Below are positions 43,856-53,032 of a stretch of 57,463 nt of DNA, one piece after another. Below the pieces are notes generated by a model, which was given only the letters and a program-made list of their open reading frames with translations, had not been told where the DNA came from and did no database searches. A program made the position numbers and the translations under genes. Position 1 is the stretch's first letter; every line of letters begins with the position of its first letter. This DNA comes from an uncultured Dermabacteraceae bacterium (GTDB lineage: Bacteria > Actinomycetota > Actinomycetes > Actinomycetales > Dermabacteraceae), in assembly GCA_946223075.1 (NCBI GenBank), contig CAMILZ010000015.1, positions 1 to 57,463 of the forward strand. Reading direction: 5' to 3'.

Positions 43856-45355
43856 GTGAGTGTGAGCGATCTTCAAACCTTCGGCGGTCATAGCGCGAAC
43901 GAGCGCGCCGAGGCCTACGAGCGGCTTCGCCGCATGTCCACGTGGCGGCTGCTCTCCGCAACGAAGGCGCCCGCAACCCTCGCGATATTGCAGACCGTCT
44001 TTCCCGCGGGCGACCGTCGGCTTGATCGTTCCGAGCTCGTGGCGCGCGTGGCGAGCCACCTGGATTTGCTGCGAGGCGACGACGAGGTTCAACGCGGGGC
44101 CTCGGAGTACGTGGATGCGTGGGTGCGCGAGGGGTACCTCACGCGGCGTGACGACCCCACGACGGTCGAGACGACCTTCGAGCTTTCCGTGTCGACGGTC
44201 GAGGCGATCGGTTTCATTTCGTCGCTCGAGGAACATCGGCCTACGACCACCGAATCCCGACTCACGCTCGTCATGCAGCAGTTCGAGCGCCTCGCCGAAG
44301 ATACCGAGGGCGATCGCGATGTGCGCTTACGTGGCCTCCAGCTGCGCCGCGCCCAGATCGAACGAGAGATCCAAGCGCTCAGCGAGGGCGAGCTCATGCT
44401 GCCTCCCGCGGAGCACTCCGCGGAACGGCTTCGCGACATCCTCCAGGTTGCCGACGAACTGAGCGGCGACTTCCTCCAGTATCGCGAGGATCTGCGCGCC
44501 GTGGACCTCAACCTTCGCGAGCAGATTCTCTCGCCCGAAGGCTCGCGCGGCGAAATTCTCGAACAGCTCCTCGCGGGCGATGACCTGCTCGGTCAATCCA
44601 AAGTGGGCAAGACTTTCACGGCGTTCTTCCGGATGCTCAACGACCCGAAGCAAAACGAACGCGCCCAGGACCTCGTGGACCGCCTGCTCACTCGCGACTT
44701 CACGCGCAACCTCACGCGCCGCGAACGCGACCGCCTCGCGAACGTGTTCAGCGATCTCTATGAGCCGGCCCAGGAGGTCCTCGACGTCAAGACCGAGCTG
44801 TACCGCTCGCTTGCGCGCTTCGTCCGTAGCCAGGATTTCCGCCAGCACCGCGTTCTGCTCGACCTCCTGCAAGAAGCGCAAGGCATCGCCCTCGCGCAAA
44901 AAGACGTCGTGAGCCACCGCAAGGCCGAAAACCTCGACCTCGGGCTTTCGCGCGCGCAGATGAACTCCGTAGCGCAGCACCTCCTCAAGGACCCGAGCGA
45001 TCCCGGTGTGCCGCCCGAAGCGGAGGTCCACGATGCCTCACGCCTCAGTGTCGAGGTGCTCGACGAGCTCGTGCGCACGAACGACATTGATCTCGTGGGG
45101 CTCGCCGCCTCCGTCAACGGCGTCGTCAAGGCGAAGGGGCAGGCAAGCATCGGTCAAATTGTGCGCGAGGAAGGCGCCCCGCAGGGGCTCGCAAGCGTCA
45201 TCGGGCTCATGTTCCTCGCCACGGCGCATGCGAGCCTTCGGGAGGGGGACACGGAGATCGTGCGCTGGCGCGAAGACACGCTCGAAGGAGCGGGCACCGA
45301 CTATGCGGCGCGCGTGCCCTCGTTCTTCTTCCTCAGCGAGGTTCCTGAGCCGTAA
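43856..45355 (+). CDS. jetA: Wadjet/Mks kleisin subunit JetA (MksF, DUF3375)
   Basis: This 499-residue protein matches DUF3375: an N-terminal winged-helix-like part (about 25-120) beginning ERLRRMSTWRLLSATKAPATL, central helical regions, and a C-terminal ~100 residues with VVKAKGQASIGQIV. JetA/MksF is the kleisin bridge of the JetABC SMC complex, which senses and, with JetD, cleaves small circular DNA; as Mks it relates to chromosome organisation. The start is GTG. Its 3' end overlaps the convergent membrane gene by 23 bp. JetB and JetC lie 2 kb downstream instead of next to it. Confidence 0.88.
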   Translation: MSVSDLQTFGGHSANERAEAYERLRRMSTWRLLSATKAPATLAILQTVFPAGDRRLDRSELVARVASHLDLLRGDDEVQRGASEYVDAWVREGYLTRRDDPTTVETTFELSVSTVEAIGFISSLEEHRPTTTESRLTLVMQQFERLAEDTEGDRDVRLRGLQLRRAQIEREIQALSEGELMLPPAEHSAERLRDILQVADELSGDFLQYREDLRAVDLNLREQILSPEGSRGEILEQLLAGDDLLGQSKVGKTFTAFFRMLNDPKQNERAQDLVDRLLTRDFTRNLTRRERDRLANVFSDLYEPAQEVLDVKTELYRSLARFVRSQDFRQHRVLLDLLQEAQGIALAQKDVVSHRKAENLDLGLSRAQMNSVAQHLLKDPSDPGVPPEAEVHDASRLSVEVLDELVRTNDIDLVGLAASVNGVVKAKGQASIGQIVREEGAPQGLASVIGLMFLATAHASLREGDTEIVRWREDTLEGAGTDYAARVPSFFFLSEVPEP

Positions 45356-45965
45356 GAGCTTCGCCGGGTTGGGCACTGCTCGGTTGCTTCGCTTGAGAGA
45401 CGACGATTCCTGCGACCATCATCAAGAGGAATCGCACCCAGTCGACGAAGAACGGCCCGAGCATGACGATCCACGAGAGGAGCGGGAGCTTCTCAAAGGC
45501 CTGTGAACTGACATTTCCAAGCGTTCCGGAGGCCCCTTGAAGAGCAGGGAAAAAGGAAAGAACGAACGGGCCGAGCGCTAAACCCCACACCGCCGCGTTG
45601 AGGAGAAGACCCGCGCCGAACACGATTGCAGAGATGGTTCCGAACCGTGCGGCACTCGGCGTGGGGCACCGTTTAATCGCACGGACGACAGCGGGGGCCG
45701 CGAGCATGACGAGGACGTTGGCGGCGAGGGCAGCCACGACGCACACGAGAACCGAACGAACAACGGTGAAGGTCAACGTGTTGACGCCTCGAAAGGCCGC
45801 CTGCGTGTTCGGCGGATCCTCGATGAAAACGGGGAATAAAAGGAGCGCGACCCCAACGCCTGGTGCGAGCACGAGCAGGGCAAACGCGATCGACGACAGA
45901 AGGACCCACACTCGCGCGGGGCCGACATGATTGCGTATCGAAATCGTGGTTGGCGGAGCGTTCAC
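45333..45965 (-). CDS. Membrane protein 1 of a three-gene paralog array inside the jet locus
   Basis: This 210-residue protein has four probable helices (about 20-48, 67-94, 106-138 and 158-186). Shared features with its two upstream neighbours are the start GPARVWVLLSSIAFALL, the second-helix end followed by AIKRC, and late VDWVRFLLMMVAGIV. No family is recognised. GTG overlaps the upstream stop (GTGA). Its 3' end overlaps jetA by 23 bp, convergently. Confidence 0.75.
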   Translation of the reverse strand: MNAPPTTISIRNHVGPARVWVLLSSIAFALLVLAPGVGVALLLFPVFIEDPPNTQAAFRGVNTLTFTVVRSVLVCVVAALAANVLVMLAAPAVVRAIKRCPTPSAARFGTISAIVFGAGLLLNAAVWGLALGPFVLSFFPALQGASGTLGNVSSQAFEKLPLLSWIVMLGPFFVDWVRFLLMMVAGIVVSQAKQPSSAQPGEALTAQEPR

Positions 45966-46549
45966 GACGCCTCGACCTCCTGGTAGTGCGGCTTCGTGCG
46001 GTATACTCGGATACCGGCGAAGAGAAGATAGGCAAACCTCGCGATGTCGAGGAGCGGGGGGATCACGACGATGGCGATCAAAAAAGGCATCGCAGTGTTT
46101 TGTGCAGCCTCCCTGTTCGACGTCACGGCCTCGACCACATTCATCACTACGAGGTAGAGGACAACGAACACGATGAGGCTCAGGACCACGACGATGGGGC
46201 CCAGCGCGAAGGAGAGGAGCGAATACAAGTTCTTTTGGCGGACCTTGCGTGTGCACCGCTTGAGCGCCGTGAGAGCAAAGGGGAACGACAAAAGAGCGAG
46301 AAGGTTCGCCCCAACTACGCCGATGATGAGGAGAACGGCGAGCGATTTCAGGTATCCCACGAGAAAATCGAACTGCTGTGAGTAGATGGCCACACTCCCG
46401 GCGCTCTCGGGTACAGGTGGGGCGGGATCGTCGAACGAGTAGGTGAAAAGAACGATCGGCAGCAGGGGGATTATTGCCAGTGCAAGCGCGCTGAAAAGGA
46501 TCCACAGCGCCGCGGGGCCGCGGTGAGCGGGGGGTGCATGTACGGCCAT
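45962..46549 (-). CDS. Membrane protein 2 of the paralog array
   Basis: This 195-residue paralog has start GPAALWILFSALALAIIPLLP, a second hydrophobic region ending FPFALTALKRC, a long hydrophobic third segment and a final IARFAYLLFAGIRVYRTK, matching the other two copies in the same order. The ATG at 46549 lies 13 bp past the upstream stop. It is probably translated with the neighbouring copies. Function unknown. Confidence 0.75.
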   Translation of the reverse strand: MAVHAPPAHRGPAALWILFSALALAIIPLLPIVLFTYSFDDPAPPVPESAGSVAIYSQQFDFLVGYLKSLAVLLIIGVVGANLLALLSFPFALTALKRCTRKVRQKNLYSLLSFALGPIVVVLSLIVFVVLYLVVMNVVEAVTSNREAAQNTAMPFLIAIVVIPPLLDIARFAYLLFAGIRVYRTKPHYQEVEAS

Positions 46550-46562
46550 GGCGCCTCGAAAA

Positions 46563-47234
46563 CTAAGTGAAGGGTGACGTGCGTAACTCTACGGTACCGG
46601 GGAAGGGTGCCGGAAGATCCGACGGCTGCCGCGACGCTATCGACACCTGTGGGGCGAGCCGAGGACCCGAGCAGTACGCCACGATTCCCGCGAGCACCAT
46701 GACGGCGAATCGCGCAAGTTCGATCGCGATGGGAACGATAGGTATCCCGAAGACAAGCATGTGCATGATCCACTCCCATTGCGGTAAAAGCGTGCCGGTG
46801 GACGGATCTCCCATGGCCGCGAACGGGAGGTTCCAGAGAATGGCGAAGAGCGTCACGGCGCTCATAATCTCGAGAAATGGGCCCACGACGAAGAAAATGG
46901 TGCTGAGCGAAATAAACCAGAGGCGAACCGCACCCCCGCATCGCGTGAGAGCGGTGATCGCAAACGGGACTGCGGCGAGGCCAGCGAGATTCCCCGCGCC
47001 GAGGGCGCACGCGAAGATCAACGCCGCGACGAAAACGTGGGCCTTGATGTTTTCGAGACCGCCAAACATGGCAGGGGTTCCGGGCGAGTCGGAAACGTGA
47101 AAGGGAAAAAGCGTCATAAGCACCGGCGGGGCGATCGGCGCGAGAAGGACGAACATAAGCGCGATCGAAGCGAGAGCGATCCAGAAGCGCGCGGGAGTGC
47201 GAGGATCCGCAACGATTGGTTCGGATGCAGTCAC
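46563..47234 (-). CDS. Membrane protein 3 of the paralog array
   Basis: This 223-residue paralog leads the three-gene operon. It begins TPARFWIALASIALMFVLLAP, has the shared FAITALTRC and a late LARFAVMVLAGIVAY, and adds a ~35-residue Pro/Ser-rich C-terminal tail. The start is GTG with AAGGAG at ideal spacing. It is divergent from jetB across a gap of about 140 bp and may share regulatory DNA with it. Confidence 0.75.
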   Translation of the reverse strand: MTASEPIVADPRTPARFWIALASIALMFVLLAPIAPPVLMTLFPFHVSDSPGTPAMFGGLENIKAHVFVAALIFACALGAGNLAGLAAVPFAITALTRCGGAVRLWFISLSTIFFVVGPFLEIMSAVTLFAILWNLPFAAMGDPSTGTLLPQWEWIMHMLVFGIPIVPIAIELARFAVMVLAGIVAYCSGPRLAPQVSIASRQPSDLPAPFPGTVELRTSPFT

Positions 47235-47338
47235 GGCGGCTCCTTGGGTTGGCGGGAGCTAACAGGAGAAGCCTATGAACAACGGCACCGCTTGAGAACG
47301 GGGTGCCTAAGAATTGTGGATAACTCTTCCGCGGCCGG

Positions 47339-47344
47339 TAGGCT
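47339..47344 (+). promoter_or_regulatory. -10 box (TAGGCT) for jetB-jetC
   Basis: TAGGCT at 47339-47344 fits the -10 pattern seen before hemA. Transcription would start around 47351-47353. A TTG codon at 47353 could be used as a leaderless start, but ATG 47377, with GAGGAG nine bases upstream, is the better start. Confidence 0.4.
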
Positions 47345-47376
47345 GAAGAACGTTGGAAAACGAGGAGGGCTCGCGC

Positions 47377-48111
47377 ATGCGTGAACACGAGGACACAGCC
47401 GCCGCCGGAGGTGCTGCACCCGGAACGAGGACCGGCATCGACCGCGACGACTGGGCGCTCGCAAGCGACAGCGAAGACCTCACGTACGCGGGCTCCACCG
47501 GAGGCGCTCTCGTGGACGACTCCCGCCGCGTCCTCGTCGCTCTCCTCCAAGGCCCCTACCTCGACGGCCGCCGAGACCCGCAACGTTACGGCCAACTCCT
47601 TCGCGACCGTGCCTACATCGAGCAGCGCCTCGCCGACATGTTCCTCGAGCTCGTTCTCGACGACGATGCGCAGGTCGCATTCGTACGCCAAAGCGAAGAC
47701 GACCCCGACGCCCCGAAACTTCTTCGCCGGCTCACGGGCCTCAACCGACTCGACACCGTGCTCCTGCTCGTGCTGCGTCAACACCTTCTCACGCAGTCCT
47801 CGCGGGGGCAGCGCGCGGTCGTGAGCGAAGCGGAGCTCCTCGCCAACATCGCCCCCTACCGCCGATCAACCTCGACAGACGAAGCAGGATTCACGAAAGA
47901 CATCCGCTCCTCAATCGCGAAAATCCAGCGCGCGGGCCTCCTCGAAGAACAGGGCGACTCGTTCGAGGTCTCACCCGTTCTCAAACTCATGATCAACCCC
48001 GATACCGCGCGCACCTTCATTGATCTTTACGAACGCGCGGGCGACGACGTCACGAGCGCCGCGAACGCGCTCGACGATTCCCGCGCCTCGACCGAAGGAC
48101 ATGCCGAATGA
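47377..48111 (+). CDS. jetB: Wadjet/Mks subunit JetB (MksE, DUF4194)
   Basis: This 244-residue protein matches DUF4194, with GALVDDSRRVLVALLQGPYLDGRRDPQRY, the phrase KLLRRLTGLNRLDTVLLLVLR and a C-terminal winged-helix-like end. JetB/MksE is a kite subunit that binds the JetA kleisin. An extra ~45-residue N-terminus is Ala/Gly/Asp-rich. Its TGA overlaps the jetC ATG as ATGA. A TTG eight codons upstream is an alternative start. Confidence 0.87.
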   Translation: MREHEDTAAAGGAAPGTRTGIDRDDWALASDSEDLTYAGSTGGALVDDSRRVLVALLQGPYLDGRRDPQRYGQLLRDRAYIEQRLADMFLELVLDDDAQVAFVRQSEDDPDAPKLLRRLTGLNRLDTVLLLVLRQHLLTQSSRGQRAVVSEAELLANIAPYRRSTSTDEAGFTKDIRSSIAKIQRAGLLEEQGDSFEVSPVLKLMINPDTARTFIDLYERAGDDVTSAANALDDSRASTEGHAE

Positions 48112-51100
48112 GCAGCACAAGTGGCGAAACGCCCGTGAGCGACATGCAAAACACCCTCGACGGCCTGGGCGAGGCAGGCGTCGGAACCGCCCCCGAAAAT
48201 CCCGAGCGCGAGGTGACGGATCCCGAACACCCGCACCCGGGCCAATGGCGCCTCAACCACGTGCAGCTCAGCAACTGGGGAACCTTCCACGGCACACACG
48301 ACCTCGAGATCAGCTCCAAGGGCTACTTCCTCACGGGTGGCCCGGGCACCGGCAAATCCACCCTCCTCGACGCGATCAGTGCGCTCCTCACCCCGCCGCG
48401 CGCACTCCACTTCAACGCCGCCGCCTCCGATGCCGGCCCGCGCAGCGCGAAATACCGCCGCACCGTCGCGAGCTACGTGCGCGGCGCGTGGGCGATGCAC
48501 TACGACGCAGCGACCGGCGAATTCAGCCAGGAAGTGCTGCGCGAAAACTCCACGCTGAGCGTCGTGAGCCTCCGCTTCGGCAACGGGCTCGGTGAAACCC
48601 TCCAGCTCACGCGCATGTTCCTCCTCCAGGCAGGGCACAGCGCCGATTCCGACGTCAAGAGCCTCTACGTCATCTCATCGAAGCCCTACGACGTCGCCGA
48701 TCTTCGCCCCTTCGTCAGCACAAGCATCGAGGGCCGCGAACTTGAAAAGACCCTCGAAGGCACCGAAACGTTCCGCCAGTTCCGCGAATACCGCGCGCGC
48801 TTCAGCCAGATCCTCGGCATTCCCGACGAAAAAGCGCTCGGCCTTCTTCACAAGATCCAATCCGCGAAAGAACTCGGCGACGTCAACGCGCTCCTGCGCG
48901 ACTACATGCTCGACGAACCCCGCACGTTCGACCTCGCGGACCAGGCACTCGCGAACTTCCAAAACCTTTCCGAGGTGTACGACGCGCTCGTGACCGCGCG
49001 CGAGCAACGCGACGTGCTCACGGGCCTGCGCGAAGCCGACAAGGTGTGGCGCGAAGCGCGGTCGCGGGGAAGCGAACTCGTGGACCGCCGAAACGACATC
49101 GACGTGTTCGCCGCCCAGCACCTCGTGCGGCTCCTCGCCGACGAAAAAGATCGACTCACGCGCGACCAGGACAGGCTCCGCGCCCACCGCAACCGCCTCT
49201 CACAAGACATCTCCGAAGCCCGCGGCGACCTCGCCCAGCTCAAAGAACAGCGCAAGAATGCCGGTGGCGGCGAAATCGACGCGTGGAAAAAGCAGATCGC
49301 GGGCCTCGAAGTTGAACGCGACCGCCGCCGCGAACGCGCAACCGAGTTCTCCGGGCAGCTTGCGCTCGCGGACCTCCGCACCCCGTCGAACGAAGAAACG
49401 TTCACGCAGACCCAGCGCGAAGTCGCGAAGCTGCGCGCCACCCTCGAGGACGACGAAAAGAACGAATCGCAAACCCAGTGGGAAGCCGAAGCGAAAGTAC
49501 GCGAACACGCGCATGCCCTCGAGACGACCCGCCAGGAACTCGCCTCGCTCACGACGCGCGCCTCGAACCTCCACTCCGACGACGTGGCCCTGCGCGACCT
49601 CCTCGCCGAACGCATCGGCGTGGCCGCGACCGATCTCCCGTTCGCGGCAGAACTCCTTCAGGTGCGCGCGGGCGAAGAGGAATGGACCGCCGCCGCCGAG
49701 CAGGCGTTGCGCGGCCTCGCGCGCTCGATCCTCGTGCCTGAGCGCGCCTATCGCGCCTTCGCCCGAGAAATCGACGGCATGAAACTTCGCCGGCGCGTGT
49801 CCTACAACCGCATCAACACGAACGTGAAAACCGCACCGAAGCGGCTCGATGAGCGCTCACTCGGGGCCAAGATCGAGATCCGCGAAGGCGAATTCCACGA
49901 GTGGCTCTCGAATGAAGTGGCCTCGCGCATGGACTACCTGTGCGCGGAAACCCTCGAAGAATTCACGAAACACCCCCGCGCCGTGCTCCGCTCGGGCCAA
50001 ATCAAGCACTCCGCGACGCGCCACGAAAAGAACGCCGAAAGGCAAATCAACGACCGCTCGAACTGGGTGCTCGGCTTCGACAACCGCGCCAAGCGTGCCG
50101 TGTTCGAAGCGGAGCGCACGCGCGCCGAGCAGGCCCTCTTCGAGGCGCAGGCCCGCCGCCGAGACCTCGAAAAAGAAGCCCACACGCGCCGCGAGAAGCT
50201 CTTTGCTCTCCAAGCGATCCAGGCCGTCAGCTGGGACGATGTGGATGCCGCGAGCGTCGCGCGCCGCATCGCCAACCTCGAGGACATGGTGCGCGCCGCC
50301 GAAGACGGCTCGAGCGCCCTCACCCAGATCGCCCGGCAGATCGACCAGGTCGAGATGTCGATCAGCGAAGGCGACGAAGAGCTCCTCGAAATCGTGGGCC
50401 AGCTCGGCCGTGTCAACGAGCAGCTCGACCAGATCAGCGAACGCCACCTCCAGGCCGAAGCACAAATCGAAGAGCGCACCCTCGCGCCCGACACGAGTGC
50501 CGACCTCGAGGAACGCTTCCGCGCGATTGCCCCAACGCTCCTCATCTCGAACATCGACCAGGTCACGCGCGATGCCTCCGCAACACTCGATGCGGAACTC
50601 ATGGCCCTCACGAAGAAGACCGCGCGCGCCGAAGAAGACATGCGCACCGCGATGCGTGAATTCACGAGGCGCTGGCCCGCGGGCGGCGCCGACGTCGACA
50701 CGTCACTCGAAGCCGCGCCCGAATACCTCGCGATCCTCCGCGGCATCGAAGAAGAAAAACTCCCCGAGGTCGAAGACCGGTTCTTCGAGTTCTTCACGTC
50801 GAACACCCTCGGCGACGTGCAGGCGCTCGCGACCGCGATCGCACGCGAACCCGCGCAAATCAAAAAGCGCCTCGCGAAGATCAATGAGCTCCTCGCCCAG
50901 GTCGAATTCCACGAGGGCCGCTACCTTCAGCTCTCGATGCGCCCCGTGCACCTCGCCGCCCTCGACGAGTTCAAGCACGCGCTGAGCGAAGCCACGAACT
51001 CGAGCCTCGAAAACGACCTCACGCTCGACCGCGACAAGGCCGAGGAACGCTTCCTCGCCCTGCAAAACCTCATGGACATCATTACGAAGGCCCGCACCCG

Positions 51101-51527
51101 AGAAGACCTCGCCTCACGCGCGATCCTCGACGTTCGCCGCCACGTCCACTTCCACGCCGAAGAAGTCAACGAGGAAGGCGAAGTCGTGCACGCCCACGAA
51201 TCGGGCGGCCCGCTCTCCGGCGGCCAGAACGAGCGCCTCACGACGTTCTGCCTCGCCGCGGCGCTGCGCTACCAGCTCGCCGGCACGGGCGTGGACGTGC
51301 CCCGCTATGCCCCGATCATCATCGACGAGGCGTTCAGCAAGGGCGCGGGCAAGTTCATCACGGCCGCGATGGAATCCTTCCGCCACTTCGGCTTCCAGGT
51401 CATCCTCGCGAACCCAGGCAAGAACCCGCAGGCCCTCGCGCCGTTCATCGGCGGCGTGGGAGTCGTGTCGATCCGCGAGGACCGCTACTCCTCCGTGAGC
51501 CCGATCGACTTCGTCCCGGCCGCGTAG
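48108..51527 (+). CDS. jetC: Wadjet/Mks SMC-like ATPase JetC (MksB)
   Basis: This 1139-residue SMC-type ATPase has Walker A GGPGTGKST (77-85), long coiled coils with a central hinge region near 530-640, signature LSGGQ (1036-1040) and Walker B IIIDEA (1070-1075). As JetC it would extrude DNA loops within JetABC. The ~50-residue N-terminal extension is acidic and has no clear match. It ends 17 bp before a convergent maltokinase gene, so no jetD follows. Confidence 0.92.
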   Translation: MSSTSGETPVSDMQNTLDGLGEAGVGTAPENPEREVTDPEHPHPGQWRLNHVQLSNWGTFHGTHDLEISSKGYFLTGGPGTGKSTLLDAISALLTPPRALHFNAAASDAGPRSAKYRRTVASYVRGAWAMHYDAATGEFSQEVLRENSTLSVVSLRFGNGLGETLQLTRMFLLQAGHSADSDVKSLYVISSKPYDVADLRPFVSTSIEGRELEKTLEGTETFRQFREYRARFSQILGIPDEKALGLLHKIQSAKELGDVNALLRDYMLDEPRTFDLADQALANFQNLSEVYDALVTAREQRDVLTGLREADKVWREARSRGSELVDRRNDIDVFAAQHLVRLLADEKDRLTRDQDRLRAHRNRLSQDISEARGDLAQLKEQRKNAGGGEIDAWKKQIAGLEVERDRRRERATEFSGQLALADLRTPSNEETFTQTQREVAKLRATLEDDEKNESQTQWEAEAKVREHAHALETTRQELASLTTRASNLHSDDVALRDLLAERIGVAATDLPFAAELLQVRAGEEEWTAAAEQALRGLARSILVPERAYRAFAREIDGMKLRRRVSYNRINTNVKTAPKRLDERSLGAKIEIREGEFHEWLSNEVASRMDYLCAETLEEFTKHPRAVLRSGQIKHSATRHEKNAERQINDRSNWVLGFDNRAKRAVFEAERTRAEQALFEAQARRRDLEKEAHTRREKLFALQAIQAVSWDDVDAASVARRIANLEDMVRAAEDGSSALTQIARQIDQVEMSISEGDEELLEIVGQLGRVNEQLDQISERHLQAEAQIEERTLAPDTSADLEERFRAIAPTLLISNIDQVTRDASATLDAELMALTKKTARAEEDMRTAMREFTRRWPAGGADVDTSLEAAPEYLAILRGIEEEKLPEVEDRFFEFFTSNTLGDVQALATAIAREPAQIKKRLAKINELLAQVEFHEGRYLQLSMRPVHLAALDEFKHALSEATNSSLENDLTLDRDKAEERFLALQNLMDIITKARTREDLASRAILDVRRHVHFHAEEVNEEGEVVHAHESGGPLSGGQNERLTTFCLAAALRYQLAGTGVDVPRYAPIIIDEAFSKGAGKFITAAMESFRHFGFQVILANPGKNPQALAPFIGGVGVVSIREDRYSSVSPIDFVPAA

Positions 51528-51544
51528 CCAAGTAGCAGGCGCGG

Positions 51545-52939
51545 CTAGCGCGCGCTTGCGGTGAGCTCCTCGAGCGCGCTGAGAGGGATCGGAAGCCACT
51601 CGGGGCGGTTCTGCGACTCGTACATGGCCTCGTAGGCGGCCTTATCGAGTTCGAACACGCGGAAGAGGAAGCGCAGATCTTCCGCGTTTCCTTCGCCGCC
51701 GCGTGCCGCGCGCTCCGCGAGGTAGGCCTCGATGAACGCCTCGCGTGCGTCGTGAGCCCACTCGCGCGCGTCAATGCCCTCGTTGAGTTCAACGTACGCC
51801 GCCGCGTAATCGATGCTCCGAAGAATCCCCGCGACATCCCGGCACGGCAGGTCCGCCTTCACGCGCTCCGCCATGGGGCGAAGAGGTTCCCCCTCAAAAT
51901 CGAGGAACACCCACCCCTTGCTCGGTGAGTTGAGGACCTGCCCGAGGTGAAGATCGCCGTGGATCCGCTGGAAGGGCGGCCATTCAACCCGCAGGGCGCG
52001 CGTGAACACCTCGTTTGCAGCCTCCGCGAAACTCTCGAGAACGGGAAGGGCTTCGGCATGGTGAGCGAAACGCCGCTTCATCGACTCGAGCGTGAGCGCG
52101 CGTGCGTTCGTGCTCGCGGGTTCGACCGTGAGGGCGTGCGCGAGGTCCGCGTGGATCTGCGCAAGGGAGGTGCCAAGGTCCGACGCTTGCCCCGCAAAAT
52201 CGATGCCCTGCGCAGCGGCGATGAGGGCCTCACGCCATGCGTCTTGAACGCCCGGAAGGAAGCGGTTGAGAAGCGCGATATCGGAACCGACAACGGCATC
52301 CGTGCCGCTCACGTACCCGAAGAACTCCGGAATCTGCGTGTTGCCCTCCGATTGCAGCGCCTCCTGGAGCTGGGCATCGGGGTTCGTGCCTTCGTGGAGG
52401 TGGCGGAAGATCTTGATGATGTACTCGTTGCCGCTTTCCGTGTGGATGATGAGGGACGTGTTTGACTGTTCGCCCACGAGGCGTTCGGTCGCGGTGATCG
52501 ACCCCAGATCATCTCGCACCTGCGGCGCGGTTGATTCGAACAGTGTTGGCGTGAGAGTGAGGCCCTCGCCCGCAGCTCCCTCGAAAAGGGCACGCGCGAG
52601 AAGGGCGCGGGCGCGGTCGATCCCCGTCGCGTCGTACACGTTGTGGGAACCCACGGGGGTCTCGACTTGCGTGATGAGGTTTTCGAGCTCGCCCTCGTGG
52701 ACCTCGCCATCTTTGTTCCACGCGACAGGGAGCGCGAAGCGAACGCCCTCGCTCGAGCCGAGAGTTACGAACGACACGACCAGGTGGTCGTCTTCCGCGA
52801 GGCGCGTCCAGCCCGCGATCTGAAGTTCGGGTGCCTCGCGGTGCGAACGTGCGCACCATCGCTGTCCCATGATGAAGCGCGCGGCATCCTCGAGAAACGA
52901 ATCGCGGCGAAAATGATCGGAAAACACGATGCTGAGCAT
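51545..52939 (-). CDS. mak: Maltokinase (Mak/Pep2 family)
   Basis: This 464-residue protein resembles actinobacterial maltokinase, which makes maltose-1-phosphate from maltose and ATP for GlgE. The N-terminal domain has MGQRWCARSH, and the kinase core has IHGDLHLGQVL (catalytic Asp) and VFLDFEGEPLRP (metal Asp). TreS and GlgE are not in the window. The ATG at 52939 is chosen; upstream in-frame codons lie antisense to the surface protein gene. AGGGAG precedes the start. Confidence 0.88.
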   Translation of the reverse strand: MLSIVFSDHFRRDSFLEDAARFIMGQRWCARSHREAPELQIAGWTRLAEDDHLVVSFVTLGSSEGVRFALPVAWNKDGEVHEGELENLITQVETPVGSHNVYDATGIDRARALLARALFEGAAGEGLTLTPTLFESTAPQVRDDLGSITATERLVGEQSNTSLIIHTESGNEYIIKIFRHLHEGTNPDAQLQEALQSEGNTQIPEFFGYVSGTDAVVGSDIALLNRFLPGVQDAWREALIAAAQGIDFAGQASDLGTSLAQIHADLAHALTVEPASTNARALTLESMKRRFAHHAEALPVLESFAEAANEVFTRALRVEWPPFQRIHGDLHLGQVLNSPSKGWVFLDFEGEPLRPMAERVKADLPCRDVAGILRSIDYAAAYVELNEGIDAREWAHDAREAFIEAYLAERAARGGEGNAEDLRFLFRVFELDKAAYEAMYESQNRPEWLPIPLSALEELTASAR

Positions 52940-53032
52940 GGGACTCCCTACGCTGGGATACTTGGGCCTTCTAAGACTATCGTCGCTGGTAGTGTGGCGG
53001 GTGAATTCGAGATGTTCGTGGGAAGGAGAATC

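Noticed and set aside
51528..51544. Search for jetD after jetC
   Set aside because: Only 17 bp separate jetC from the convergent maltokinase gene, and no DUF3322/DUF2220-like frame was found on either strand nearby.
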